Shown one piece after another: positions 47,727-56,068 of a stretch of DNA of 64,000 bases (position 1 is the first letter of the stretch; each line of letters starts with the position of its first letter). The translations under genes were made by a program, and so were the position numbers. The notes under the pieces are model-generated. The model ran no database searches. It was not told the DNA's origin and saw only the letters and a program-made list of their open reading frames with translations. This DNA is from Treponema porcinum (GTDB taxonomy: Bacteria; Spirochaetota; Spirochaetia; Treponematales; Treponemataceae): assembly GCF_900167145.1 (NCBI RefSeq), contig NZ_FUWG01000014.1:30998-94997 (forward strand), written 5' to 3'.

Positions 47727-50700
47727 TAGCAACGCTCCAGTTTTTGTCATCAGCTTCTACAACGGTGCCGTTCGGAACTGACGCGCAGAACGTTTTTTCC
47801 GAAGCGAGCGTTTCGTTCGCAACAAAATCACCGAACAGGGTGAAGGCACTCTCTAGCTCCGCATCTCCGCTGACAGTCAGCTTTATTCTGTCTGTAACAG
47901 AAAGACCTGTTGTTTTACGGAGATTTTGAATTCCGCGGATCAAATCGCGCACATATCCTTCTTTTTTCAGTTCGTCCGTAATCTTAGAGTCAAGACCGAC
48001 AGTAAGAGTTCCGTCGTTCAAAACCTTAAGATCATCTTTTTCAAAACGCTCTACAATAACTTTTTCAGTGTTCAGTTCGACTGCTTTTCCTTCAACTTCA
48101 ATAGAAAGTTTTGCACCGTCAAGCATAGACTGAATTTCATCGCTTGTAAGCGTCTGGATTTTGTCCGCAGCTTTTTTCATAAGCGGTCCAAGTTCCTTTC
48201 CGAGTACGCGGAAATTAGCCTTTGCCTTATACTCAACAAGTTCATCCTCACGCTCGTGGAAAATTACTTTCTTTACGTTCAGTTCCTCGCGGATAGAATC
48301 TTCCATTTCAGCAAGAACGCGCCTTTCGTTTGAATCACGCGTTACAAGAGCAACGCTTGCAAGAGGCTGGCGATTTTTCAGATTGAACGTATTGCGCAGC
48401 GAACGTCCCATTGAAACAGCCTTCTGGACAGTTGACATCTTAAATTCTAGGCTTTCATCACGCCACTGTTCCTTGTATACTGGATAATCAGTCAGGTGGA
48501 CGGATTCCTTGTCGTCGCCGTTCTTCAGGTTCAACCATATTTCTTCAGTAATAAACGGAATGAACGGAGCTGCAACCTGACTGAATGTCTTGAGTGCAAT
48601 ATACAGTGCTTCGTATGCTTCCGCCTTGTCAGAATCATTCTCCGACTTCCAGAAACGGCGGCGTGAACGGCGGATATACCAGTTATTCATCTCGTCAATA
48701 TATTTTACAATCGGATCAACCGCTCCGCTCAAATCGTAGTCATCAAGAGCAGAAGTAACATCTCTAACAAGCTTCTGCGTAATGGAAAGAAGCCATGCGT
48801 CAAGCGGATTTGAAGGCGTTTTTGAATCAAACAGATGACCTGTCGGCTGAACACCGTCGATATTCGCATACGTTACATAGAAACTGTAGCTGTTCCACAA
48901 AGGAAGAATGATATTCTTAATAACATCGCGTACACCGTCATCACTGTAGCGCAGGTCGTCCGCCTTCACAACGGCAGAATGAATCAGGAACAGGCGAAGT
49001 GCATCCGCACCGAATTTACTGATTGCCTCAACAGGGTCGGTATAGTTACGCAGAGATTTTGACATCTTGCGGCCGTCAGAAGCAAGAACAAGACCGTTTA
49101 CAACACAGTTCTTGAATGCAGGCTTGTCGAAAAGGTGAGCCGCAAGAACCGTCAGCGTGTAGAACCAGCCGCGGGTCTGATCAAGACCTTCGGAAATAAA
49201 GTCCGCCGGGAAATGCTTTTCAAAATACTCTTTGTTTTCAAACGGATAATGATTCTGCGCATAAGGCATCGAGCCAGACTCAAACCAGCAGTCGAACACC
49301 TCTGGAATGCGGTGCATAGTACCGCCGCATTTTTTGCACGGAATCGTAATCTTATCTACAAACTGCTTGTGCAAGTCGTCAGGATATACGCCGCTCAAAT
49401 CTTTAAGTTCCTGACGCGAACCGACACACAAAGTATGCTTGCAGTCAGGATTATCACAACGCCAGATAGGAATCGGGTTACCCCAGTAGCGGTTACGGCT
49501 TACAGCCCAGTCGCGCGCACCGGAAAGCCATTTTCCAAAGCGGCCTTCCTTGATATGAGCCGGCTGCCATTTTATCTGGCTGTTTGCCTTTAAAAGCCGC
49601 TCGTGCTGGTCTGCAACCTTTACGAACCACGAGCCGATTCCGCGGTAAATAAGAGGAGAACCGCACCGCCAGCAATGAGGATACTGGTGAAGCACGGTGT
49701 CGCGCTTTACAAGCTTACCCTCTTTCTTAAGGCGATCCATAATATCCTTGTCGCAGTCCTTGACAAAACGTCCTGCGTAGTCAGAAACTTCTTTTGTAAA
49801 TTTGCACTCAGCGTCCATCGGTTCAACGGCAGGAATTCCAGTGCCTTTAAAGACTTTGGAGTCCTCTTCACCGAATGCAGGAGCAATATGAACGATACCA
49901 GAACCGTCTTCGGTAGAAACGTAGTCCGCATTGAACATACGGAATGCACCTTCCTCGCACTTCCAGGAAGTCTGCTCAGCGCAGTATGCAGGATCAGAAA
50001 GAGACGCAAAATAAGGGAAAAGCGGCTCGTACCTTGCGCCAATAAATTCACTGCCCTTTTTCTCGTAAACGACAGTATACGATTTTTCATCTTTATAATA
50101 GGAAGAAAGACGCGCTTTTGCCAGAATGTAGTAGTCGCCGGAATCGTTGTCAAGAATTTTTACATAGTCAATATCCGGTCCCATACAAAGACCTTCATTT
50201 GAAGGAAGAGTCCACGGAGTAGTCGTCCAGGCAAGGAAATACGTTTTTCCATTCGTCATATCCGGGTCGCTGAATGAATCAGGCGCTTTTGTAATCTTAA
50301 AGCGGATTGTAATTGCAGGATCCTGCTTTTCCTTGTAGCCCTGTGCAAGCTCGTGCGTAGAAAGGACTGTGGAACAGCGTGGACAATACGGAAGGATGTA
50401 TTTTCCCTCGTAAATCATTCCTTTGTCCCACAATGACTTTGCAACCCACCAGATTGATTCCATATAATCAGGATTCATTGTTTTGTAGTCGTTGTCAAAA
50501 TCAACCCAGCGTCCCATTCTGGTGATAGTCTGACGCCACTCGGAAGTATATTTCAAAACGGACGCGCGGCATTTGTCATTGAAATTTGCAACTCCGTACG
50601 CCTCAATCTCGTGTTTTGAGTTTATTCCAAGCTCTTTTTCAATCAGGTTTTCTACCGGAAGACCGTGACAGTCCCAGCCGAAACGGCGTTCAACTTTCTT

Positions 50701-50928
50701 GCCTTTCATCGTCTGATAGCGCGGAATAATATCTTTTATAGTAGAAGGAATAAAATGTCCGAAATGCGGAAGACCGGTTGCGAACGGAGGACCGTCATAG
50801 AATACATATTCTTCCGCCCCTTCGCGCTGGCTCACTGACTTTTTAAAAATACCGTTATCTTTCCAATACTTTAATACTTCTTCTTCCTGCTTAGGAAAAT
50901 CTGCCTTTGGATCTACTGGAGTATACAC
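47713..50928 (-). CDS. ileS: Isoleucyl-tRNA synthetase
   Basis: This 1071-aa class I synthetase has HFGH at about 55-58, the KMSKS signature in GRKMSKSLRNY, the editing domain and a long C-terminal domain, as in eukaryote-like IleS forms. I chose a GTG start at 50928 (MYTPVDPKADFP), which matches family N-termini and has AGGA 8 nt upstream. The longer TTG start at 50964 is unlikely. It leads an operon with the lipoprotein, UPRTase-like and TPR genes. Confidence 0.96.
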   Translation of the reverse strand: MYTPVDPKADFPKQEEEVLKYWKDNGIFKKSVSQREGAEEYVFYDGPPFATGLPHFGHFIPSTIKDIIPRYQTMKGKKVERRFGWDCHGLPVENLIEKELGINSKHEIEAYGVANFNDKCRASVLKYTSEWRQTITRMGRWVDFDNDYKTMNPDYMESIWWVAKSLWDKGMIYEGKYILPYCPRCSTVLSTHELAQGYKEKQDPAITIRFKITKAPDSFSDPDMTNGKTYFLAWTTTPWTLPSNEGLCMGPDIDYVKILDNDSGDYYILAKARLSSYYKDEKSYTVVYEKKGSEFIGARYEPLFPYFASLSDPAYCAEQTSWKCEEGAFRMFNADYVSTEDGSGIVHIAPAFGEEDSKVFKGTGIPAVEPMDAECKFTKEVSDYAGRFVKDCDKDIMDRLKKEGKLVKRDTVLHQYPHCWRCGSPLIYRGIGSWFVKVADQHERLLKANSQIKWQPAHIKEGRFGKWLSGARDWAVSRNRYWGNPIPIWRCDNPDCKHTLCVGSRQELKDLSGVYPDDLHKQFVDKITIPCKKCGGTMHRIPEVFDCWFESGSMPYAQNHYPFENKEYFEKHFPADFISEGLDQTRGWFYTLTVLAAHLFDKPAFKNCVVNGLVLASDGRKMSKSLRNYTDPVEAISKFGADALRLFLIHSAVVKADDLRYSDDGVRDVIKNIILPLWNSYSFYVTYANIDGVQPTGHLFDSKTPSNPLDAWLLSITQKLVRDVTSALDDYDLSGAVDPIVKYIDEMNNWYIRRSRRRFWKSENDSDKAEAYEALYIALKTFSQVAAPFIPFITEEIWLNLKNGDDKESVHLTDYPVYKEQWRDESLEFKMSTVQKAVSMGRSLRNTFNLKNRQPLASVALVTRDSNERRVLAEMEDSIREELNVKKVIFHEREDELVEYKAKANFRVLGKELGPLMKKAADKIQTLTSDEIQSMLDGAKLSIEVEGKAVELNTEKVIVERFEKDDLKVLNDGTLTVGLDSKITDELKKEGYVRDLIRGIQNLRKTTGLSVTDRIKLTVSGDAELESAFTLFGDFVANETLASEKTFCASVPNGTVVEADDKNWSVAIEKA

Positions 50929-51006
50929 TTTTTCCGTCCTTTTATATTTCGGAACTGCAAACAAAAACCGCCCGCAAGTCCGTTTTTATTAGTTTAAAAT
51001 CATAGA

Positions 51007-51035
51007 ATTATACCGCAGTTTACATAAAGTTTCTA
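51007..51035 (-). promoter_or_regulatory. Promoter of ileS
   Basis: On the minus strand TAGAAA and TATAAT are separated by 17 bp. The predicted leader is about 70 nt. I see no T-box in it. Confidence 0.6.
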
Positions 51036-51044
51036 CTGCATTTT

Positions 51045-51170
51045 TTGAATGCAATTTTAATTGCACAGAAACTTGGACGTACGGTTTATTACATGCTCAA
51101 GCGGAAAGAAGCTTTTAATCCCGATAAGTTTTACGGGGATAAGAAAATTGAAAATAAGGACAGTGGCGGC
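51045..51170 (+). mobile_element. IS110-family transposase 3' fragment
   Basis: The plus strand encodes IAQKLGRTVYYMLKRKE followed by AFNPDKFY, which fits the C-terminus of IS110/IS116/IS902 transposases (KLxRxVYYMLK). No upstream part of the gene is present, so it is a remnant. It has the same orientation as the two IS110 left-end copies to the right. Confidence 0.6.
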
Positions 51171-51180
51171 GAGCATCTCG

Positions 51181-51375
51181 CATACGTCGCTTCGCGCCGT
51201 TTGCATGAGAGGAAATTATTTAAGTCGCCGCTTTTGCGGCTTGCGCATACGTCGCTTCGCGCCGTTTGCATGAGAAGAAATTATTTAAGTCGCCGCTCTC
51301 GCCTCTTGCGCATACGTCGTTTCGTGCCGTTTGCATGAGAAGAAATTATTTAAGTCGCCGCTCTCGCGGCTTGCG
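51181..51375 (+). repeat. Three tandem 65-bp repeats
   Basis: Units begin with CATACGTCGCTTCGC at 51181, 51246 and 51311 (CATACGTCGTTTCGT in the third) and are exactly 65 bp each. They differ at only a few positions. Each contains a small CCGC...GCGG hairpin. As 65 is not a multiple of 3, a reading frame through them changes in each unit. No spacers, so this is not a CRISPR. Confidence 0.9.
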
Positions 51376-51541
51376 CATAACTGAAGCGTATACGGCGGGA
51401 CTTTTGACCGACTATATGTGTTTGATTCAGGACGCTTTTCCTAAAATCTTTTTTTGAATTGCGATTCAGGCTTTGCTTTTTTATTTTGAACGGGAACTTT
51501 ATTTTTTTCTCACAAGAAAGACTGTTTTTTCTAAAAAAACA

Positions 51542-51587
51542 GCCCTAAGTTGTATTTTTTTTAGAATTAGTATTGACAACTTGGGGC
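51542..51587 (-). terminator. Inverted repeat after the restriction gene
   Basis: Twelve-base arms (51542-51553, 51576-51587) match except for one T-G position that can wobble in RNA. It lies 18 bases after the stop of the restriction enzyme gene, so it is probably its terminator. A second A/T hairpin (CTGTTTTTT...AAAAACAG) follows near 51520-51541. Confidence 0.5.
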
Positions 51588-51604
51588 CTTATATGTGTTA
51601 TGTG

Positions 51605-52564
51605 TTATTTCTTATGAGGACCAATAAACTTATCCCCATTAAAATGAATCATATGGGTCGGATTGTCTGCAATCCAAGCTTCTGTTTCCCATGCAATTTC
51701 TTGGGCATAATGTGTGAAAGTTTTCTTATCAGGAAAAGCCGAAATATATACTTTATCCACATTCACATTAGAAAAAAGTTCCTCAAGTTCAATATATCTT
51801 TTGCTGTCAACAGGTCCATGAGATGTTACGGATTCTACAAGAACAAGCCATTTTTTATTCTCAACATACAAAATTACATCAGGCATTTTTCCGTGTTGTT
51901 GAACATTGAACAAAAGATTTCCTGCGAGTTCTTGGTCATAATAGCCCCATTTTTCGCCTGTATCACCTACATAAATTAATGTACTATTTGGTAAAAATCT
52001 TGGAGCCATTTGTTCTATAATGTCACGAATTAATTCACTGTGTTTTCCGGGTGAAATTTGAATACTATGATTTTTCTTGATTTTTACGGAAACCATGTTC
52101 ATTTCTCGCTCATGTGCATATTGCGCGGAAAGAGTGGACTGATTTTTTATGAAGTCCGCAAGCAAAGTATCAAAAGCAGATGTTTTGTATGCTTTTATAA
52201 CTTCCAAAGCTTTTGGAGAAATCTGATAAACTGCATTCGGGCTGTTTACTGGGCGGTCTGGTTTGTCAGGATTATAAAGCACAATCCCTGCCTGTACCAT
52301 CTGATGCGTACTAAACCTACGGAAAGTTTCTCTTGTATTTGGAGCATATTCTTTGTTGTAGTACTCTTTTGCAAAAGTCATCATCGGTGTTATTCCGACA
52401 AGCGGATTTTCTGCATTTTTCCATTCCTTTTCGGGAGTAACGTTTAACAATGAAAGCAAACAATATGCAGTTCTTTCATTTTGCTGAGTTGATGGCATAC
52501 CAAATTTTTTGAGGATATCTATAGCTTCTTCAAGTTTTTGCTTTATTTGTTCATCAATTTTCAT
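51605..52564 (-). CDS. Type II restriction endonuclease, BsuBI/PstI family
   Basis: This 319-aa enzyme has the BsuBI/PstI C-terminal domain: KHSELIRDIIEQMAPRF, YVGDTGEKWG, GKMPDVILYVENKKWL, VESVTSHGPVD and IAWETEAWIADNPTHMIHFNG. Family members cut CTGCAG, so that site is likely here, but the specificity is inferred. The N-terminal 150 residues are probably for DNA recognition. It overlaps the methyltransferase by 4 bases. Confidence 0.93.
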   Translation of the reverse strand: MKIDEQIKQKLEEAIDILKKFGMPSTQQNERTAYCLLSLLNVTPEKEWKNAENPLVGITPMMTFAKEYYNKEYAPNTRETFRRFSTHQMVQAGIVLYNPDKPDRPVNSPNAVYQISPKALEVIKAYKTSAFDTLLADFIKNQSTLSAQYAHEREMNMVSVKIKKNHSIQISPGKHSELIRDIIEQMAPRFLPNSTLIYVGDTGEKWGYYDQELAGNLLFNVQQHGKMPDVILYVENKKWLVLVESVTSHGPVDSKRYIELEELFSNVNVDKVYISAFPDKKTFTHYAQEIAWETEAWIADNPTHMIHFNGDKFIGPHKK

Positions 52565-54033
52565 TCTGTTACAACCTTTGAAAGTTTATCGAAAAGATTC
52601 TGATTCCATTTCTCTTCAGATTTCAATTGTTTTCCTAATTTTTCCAAATCTTTAGTATTAGGATAAGGAAGATTCCTCAAATCAGTTGCATTAACTTGTG
52701 TATGACCGCTAAAAAGACGGAATTTTTCATCAATATATGTTGAATTTAGCCAGCAAACTAAACCATAGGCAATATTCTCGGAAAGACTAGATTTATTTAC
52801 ATGAAAAACATTCAAATGATTTTCAAAGGCAATATTTTCTTGTGCAAAATCCGCAGGGGTGATAAGAGAAGCAACAACTCTTTTTGTTTCTTCTTTTGTG
52901 GAAAAACGTTTTACAAGTACATAAAAGCCTTTCGGAAAAAGTTGTTTATTAACTTCGTCGGACTCTAAAATTGCGTTTGGCTTTTTTGATTCCTGCGGCC
53001 AAGAAAGCCGATGATTTTTCAAATGAACAGAATAAATTAATGGTACGGATTTTTCTGCATAATCTTTAAGCAAAAGATTTTTCATCCTGAAATCAACAAT
53101 CGGACCTGTTGACACTTTTACATTTAAATCTTTGAGATTTGAGTAAACAGTTAAATTTTCATTTCCAATTTGCTGTTTTGTAGGGATATTGAAATATTTT
53201 TCGCTATCATTTTCATGCAGAATTTCATTGAACGGAACATCGAACTCAGAAAGACCTATGAAAGAATCGTCATTACAATATGAAATCTTTACATTTCCCT
53301 GTTCTGCATTTTTCTGAAGCATGATTATGATATTTTCCTGCAAAACAGCTTCATCCTTAAAGGCTTTATCACGAGATTCAAACAGATGAATATGTTTGAT
53401 TGCACAATTTTTTAGAATAAACTCACGGAATGGCTTGTAATAGACACCATTACAAAAACTTCTCGGAACAATCGCAACAATATAGCCATTGTCCTCTGTA
53501 AGCGAAATCGCAGCTCCCATAAATGCCGAATATAGATTTACTGTTTCCAATCCGAAAGCACGTGCAGACTGCCTCTCTTTTGAATTTGTCAGAATCTTTT
53601 TATACGGAGGATTCATTATTACATGAGTGTAAGTTTCATTGATTTTCCATGTATATTCAAAAGATGTTTTTTCCAAAAAATCTTCTGAAAAAATTTCATA
53701 ATCAGATTTTTTAAAAGCCGAGCTTGACGAGGCTATATTTTCATCCAATGTATTATATACATCTTTATCAATATCGTAGGCTGAAATATGAATTTCCGGA
53801 ATGTTCCATTTTTCTTTTAAGACTCTTTCCATAAAGGAACACGAAAGTGTTCCTATTCCTGCTCCTGGGTCGAGCAACTTTATCTTTTTATCTGTTGCAG
53901 GAAATAAAGATGACATAAATTTTGCTATAGGATATGAAGTAAAATATTGCCCGAAGAATTCCTTATGATTAACGGAAGTTTCTACAGCATGAGACATTCG
54001 CTCTTTTTCAAGTGTTTCTGAAAGGGCAACCAT
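52561..54033 (-). CDS. Type II DNA adenine methyltransferase of the BsuBI-type system
   Basis: This 490-aa N6-adenine methyltransferase has DPGAGIG at 55-61 (SAM binding) and NPPY at 141-144 (catalytic). It should protect the site cut by the restriction enzyme. The gene is more AT-rich than its neighbours. A TATTAT box lies 6 nt before the ATG, with no Shine-Dalgarno, so a leaderless message is possible; an internal start at 53997 is an alternative. Confidence 0.92.
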   Translation of the reverse strand: MVALSETLEKERMSHAVETSVNHKEFFGQYFTSYPIAKFMSSLFPATDKKIKLLDPGAGIGTLSCSFMERVLKEKWNIPEIHISAYDIDKDVYNTLDENIASSSSAFKKSDYEIFSEDFLEKTSFEYTWKINETYTHVIMNPPYKKILTNSKERQSARAFGLETVNLYSAFMGAAISLTEDNGYIVAIVPRSFCNGVYYKPFREFILKNCAIKHIHLFESRDKAFKDEAVLQENIIIMLQKNAEQGNVKISYCNDDSFIGLSEFDVPFNEILHENDSEKYFNIPTKQQIGNENLTVYSNLKDLNVKVSTGPIVDFRMKNLLLKDYAEKSVPLIYSVHLKNHRLSWPQESKKPNAILESDEVNKQLFPKGFYVLVKRFSTKEETKRVVASLITPADFAQENIAFENHLNVFHVNKSSLSENIAYGLVCWLNSTYIDEKFRLFSGHTQVNATDLRNLPYPNTKDLEKLGKQLKSEEKWNQNLFDKLSKVVTE

Positions 54034-54039
54034 ACCATA

Positions 54040-54045
54040 ATAATA
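54040..54045 (-). promoter_or_regulatory. -10-like box 6 nt before the methyltransferase start
   Basis: On the minus strand TATTAT ends 6 nt before the ATG. No -35 and no Shine-Dalgarno are seen. Confidence 0.3.
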
Positions 54046-54118
54046 TACTATATTTTTGATTTTTAGACTATTACTTTACAAACATGCGCCCCAGTGCGGG
54101 CGTCCACATAGCAACTGG

Positions 54119-54250
54119 TTGTACCGCACGCGGCTTGACCGCGTGTCGGCTACGAACCTTTGAAAATCATTAAGGCCCCAGGTTTATCATGCTAAGATAG
54201 ATAAGTCCATCAGGGCACAATATCCTAATTAATTCGACAGGGGGACCTTA
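54119..54250 (+). ncRNA. Candidate IS110 bridge RNA region (copy A)
   Basis: IS110 elements encode a bridge RNA upstream of the transposase. This region has a stable hairpin (CACGCGG / CCGCGTG, loop CTTGA, near 54127-54145). The first 87 bases (54119-54205) are identical to copy B. The next 39 bases, up to 54244, carry seven substitutions, as guide loops might. Confidence 0.45.
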
Positions 54251-54416
54251 ATGAGATTCTATAAGAACCAGCATCAATTTTACATTGGAATCGACCTTCA
54301 CGCAAGAACCGCTCCATAAATGTCGCGAGCAATTTTATTGAAAAGCCTAAAAACTACATTGAATTTTTGCCTAGTACTGGGTTGCAGATTTCTATGCGGA
54401 GCAAGGGATTGACTTC

Positions 54417-54467
54417 GCGCTCACTCCCCGCCGCTAACGGCGGGGCAGGTCTTTCGCGGGTGAGTGC
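54417..54467. repeat. GC-rich palindromic element
   Basis: A perfect 8-bp stem CCCCGCCG / CGGCGGGG with CTAA loop (54426-54445) lies between imperfect outer arms GCGCTCAC and GTGAGTGC. It interrupts the IS110 coding remnant after FAL. A related core (CGCCGCTAACG) appears near 56985. Confidence 0.6.
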
Positions 54468-54823
54468 CGAAATGTTGCGGATAATGCATTACCATCCATA
54501 GCAAAAAAACTTTCAAGATTTACAAATTTATTTTTTCTTTCAATTCTGTAATCAGTTCTTTTAAAGCCTCGCCGCATTTTGTACAGTTCATTTGTTTTTT
54601 CCTTGACATATTATAAAGATTTATTTCTTTGAAAATTATTTTACATCGAGTTTTTTCTTGTATTGAGAATTTAGGAATAGGATAGTCGGGAGTTAACACA
54701 GGATTTTATAACACAGTTTTCTCCGCGGAACAGTCACCTTGGGCGTTTTTTTTAACAGGATGATTTTTTTTACTCCCGAAATTTCTGGGACAAAACACCC
54801 TACAAAATCATTCCTTTTCATAG

Positions 54824-54829
54824 TATAAT
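54824..54829 (+). promoter_or_regulatory. -10 box before the NarL-type regulator
   Basis: TATAAT lies just before the start codons at 54831 and 54837. There is no good -35 and no Shine-Dalgarno. If real, the mRNA starts at about 54836 and translation at 54837. Confidence 0.4.
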
Positions 54830-54830
54830 T

Positions 54831-55481
54831 ATGTTTATGAGAAAAAGCATAATTATTGTTGATGATCATGCACTCCTACTGAACGGAATTAAAAACTGGA
54901 TAGAAAATCATTCGGGTTATAAGGTGAAATTTCAGGCAAGTAACGTTGAAGATTGTAAGGAAATCCAGAATCAGTTTGAGAAAGGAAGCCTTAAGGCTGA
55001 TGAATTTCTTGCGGTCGTTGATATTTCATTTAAGACTGTAGATTCTCAGATGGAAAATTCCGGTTTTGACATCATCAAAAAATTTTCCGGACTGAACATT
55101 CCCTGCATCGCCTATTCAAGCCACGATTCGGGCGGATTTGTTGAACACGCAACAAGTCCTGCTGTGGGAGCAAAAGGTTTTGTTTCAAAAACGGCGGATG
55201 AATCCATTCTGCTTGCGGCAATCAACTCGGTAGCAAATGGCGGAACATATATTCAGGCTGAGCTTGTAACCGGGCTTCTGGAAGTGCGGGACATTACCCA
55301 AACCTTTACTAAAAAAGAAAAGCTTGTTGCTGATACGCTGACCATTCACAATACCAATGCTGAAGTTGCCGCCACCCTTGGAATTGCGGAAAAAACTGTC
55401 GTAAATTACCTGACAATTTTGTATGATAAGGCAGGAGTTGAAAATAAACTCCAGTTTCTTGAAAAAATGGGAAGATTATGA
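54831..55481 (+). CDS. NarL/FixJ-family response regulator
   Basis: This 216-aa regulator has a receiver with D64 (VVDISF) and a C-terminal LuxR-type helix-turn-helix (TLTIHNTNAEVAATLGIAEKTVVNYL). The first or the third codon could be the start (54831 or 54837). The stop overlaps the next gene by 4 bases, so the three genes here are coupled. Confidence 0.88.
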   Translation: MFMRKSIIIVDDHALLLNGIKNWIENHSGYKVKFQASNVEDCKEIQNQFEKGSLKADEFLAVVDISFKTVDSQMENSGFDIIKKFSGLNIPCIAYSSHDSGGFVEHATSPAVGAKGFVSKTADESILLAAINSVANGGTYIQAELVTGLLEVRDITQTFTKKEKLVADTLTIHNTNAEVAATLGIAEKTVVNYLTILYDKAGVENKLQFLEKMGRL

Positions 55482-56068
55482 AATCAAACAAATTTGCATT
55501 CACAGGACTTTTATGCCTCCTTGCTCTTCTATTGAACATTGCAAGCGCAATGCTGGCCGCCACCCTCAAACTCCCGGCCTTTTTAGACACAATTTTTACC
55601 GTGGCAATTACTTTTTATGCAGGGCTTATTCCCGGAATCATCGTAGCCACCCTTTTTAACCCGGTTATGACACTTCTCCGCTGCGCTATGACCGGCAGTG
55701 AAATCTTCCTGTATGATTTTTTGTATGGAATCTGCGGAATTCTCATTGTAATAGCCAGCTGGCTTTTCAGTCGTAACAAAAAGGAATTTCATTTTAACCG
55801 CCGCGTTACTCTTCTTTACCTTCTGATAATCGTATTTTTTTCAACCTTTGTAAGTTCATTCTCTGCAAGCGCACTGGATACCTTTATCCGCCCGCTTTTT
55901 GAAAAAGTATCGGGATTTTCTGCAATCGATGACATTTCCCTCGTCTTTCAGAAAATGAATTTCAGCGTATTTTTGTCCTATCTTTTACCCCGCATTCCAA
56001 TTACGCTTTTAGACCGCTGTATCTGCACCTTTGCTGCATACGGCATTTATTCGGGGCTTCGTAAATGA
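55478..56068 (+). CDS. Small integral membrane protein, probable sensor module
   Basis: This 196-aa protein has about five membrane helices. The motif LPAFLDTIFTVAITFYAGLIPGIIVA resembles membrane domains of ECF transporter substrate-binding units and some sensors. It lies between a response regulator and a kinase that has only one membrane helix. I infer that it is a separately encoded ligand-binding part of this two-component system. Overlaps both neighbours by 4 bases. Confidence 0.55.
   Translation: MKSNKFAFTGLLCLLALLLNIASAMLAATLKLPAFLDTIFTVAITFYAGLIPGIIVATLFNPVMTLLRCAMTGSEIFLYDFLYGICGILIVIASWLFSRNKKEFHFNRRVTLLYLLIIVFFSTFVSSFSASALDTFIRPLFEKVSGFSAIDDISLVFQKMNFSVFLSYLLPRIPITLLDRCICTFAAYGIYSGLRK

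Larger units (their letters stand above)
50929..51604. other. Gene-poor stretch between ileS and the restriction gene
   Basis: This 676-base stretch holds the ileS promoter, an IS110 C-terminal fragment (51045-51170), three 65-bp tandem repeats (51181-51375), and T-rich sequence with an inverted repeat (51542-51587) after the restriction gene. No intact gene is visible. Confidence 0.8.
54113..54470 (+). mobile_element. IS110-family left-end remnant (copy A)
   Basis: The first 20 codons of a DEDD transposase (MRFYKNQHQF then YIGIDLHART, 54251-54310) follow a conserved non-coding left end (54113-54250). After an 80-bp-type insertion that begins at 54311, a deletion joins to a later part of the transposase (YWVADFYAEQGIDFAL, from about 54375). 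It is inactive. The left end is nearly identical to the copy at 62918. Confidence 0.8.
54034..54830. other. Gene-poor stretch with an IS110 remnant
   Basis: This holds an IS110 left-end copy (54113-54470), a GC-rich palindrome (54417-54467) inserted in it, and AT-rich sequence. On the minus strand 54520-54609 there is a 29-codon ORF with a CxxC pair (NCTKCGEALKEL), too short to call. Confidence 0.7.

Noticed and set aside
50929..51000. T-box riboswitch before ileS
   Set aside because: The leader is only about 70 nt and has no specifier or antiterminator pattern.
51045..51338. 97-codon ORF through the IS110 fragment and repeats
   Set aside because: Only its first part matches IS110; the rest is repeat sequence read through and shifts frame per unit.
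51181..51375. Possible CRISPR array
   Set aside because: The three units adjoin without spacers and there are no cas genes.
51576..51590. Similarity of AAGGCCCCAAG (minus strand) to AAGGCCCCAGG in the IS110 left ends
   Set aside because: Only about nine bases match, within an inverted repeat that is explained as a terminator.
54520..54609. 29-codon minus-strand ORF with a CxxC pair
   Set aside because: Too short, no good ribosome site, in IS-scarred sequence; noted only within the gene-poor stretch.
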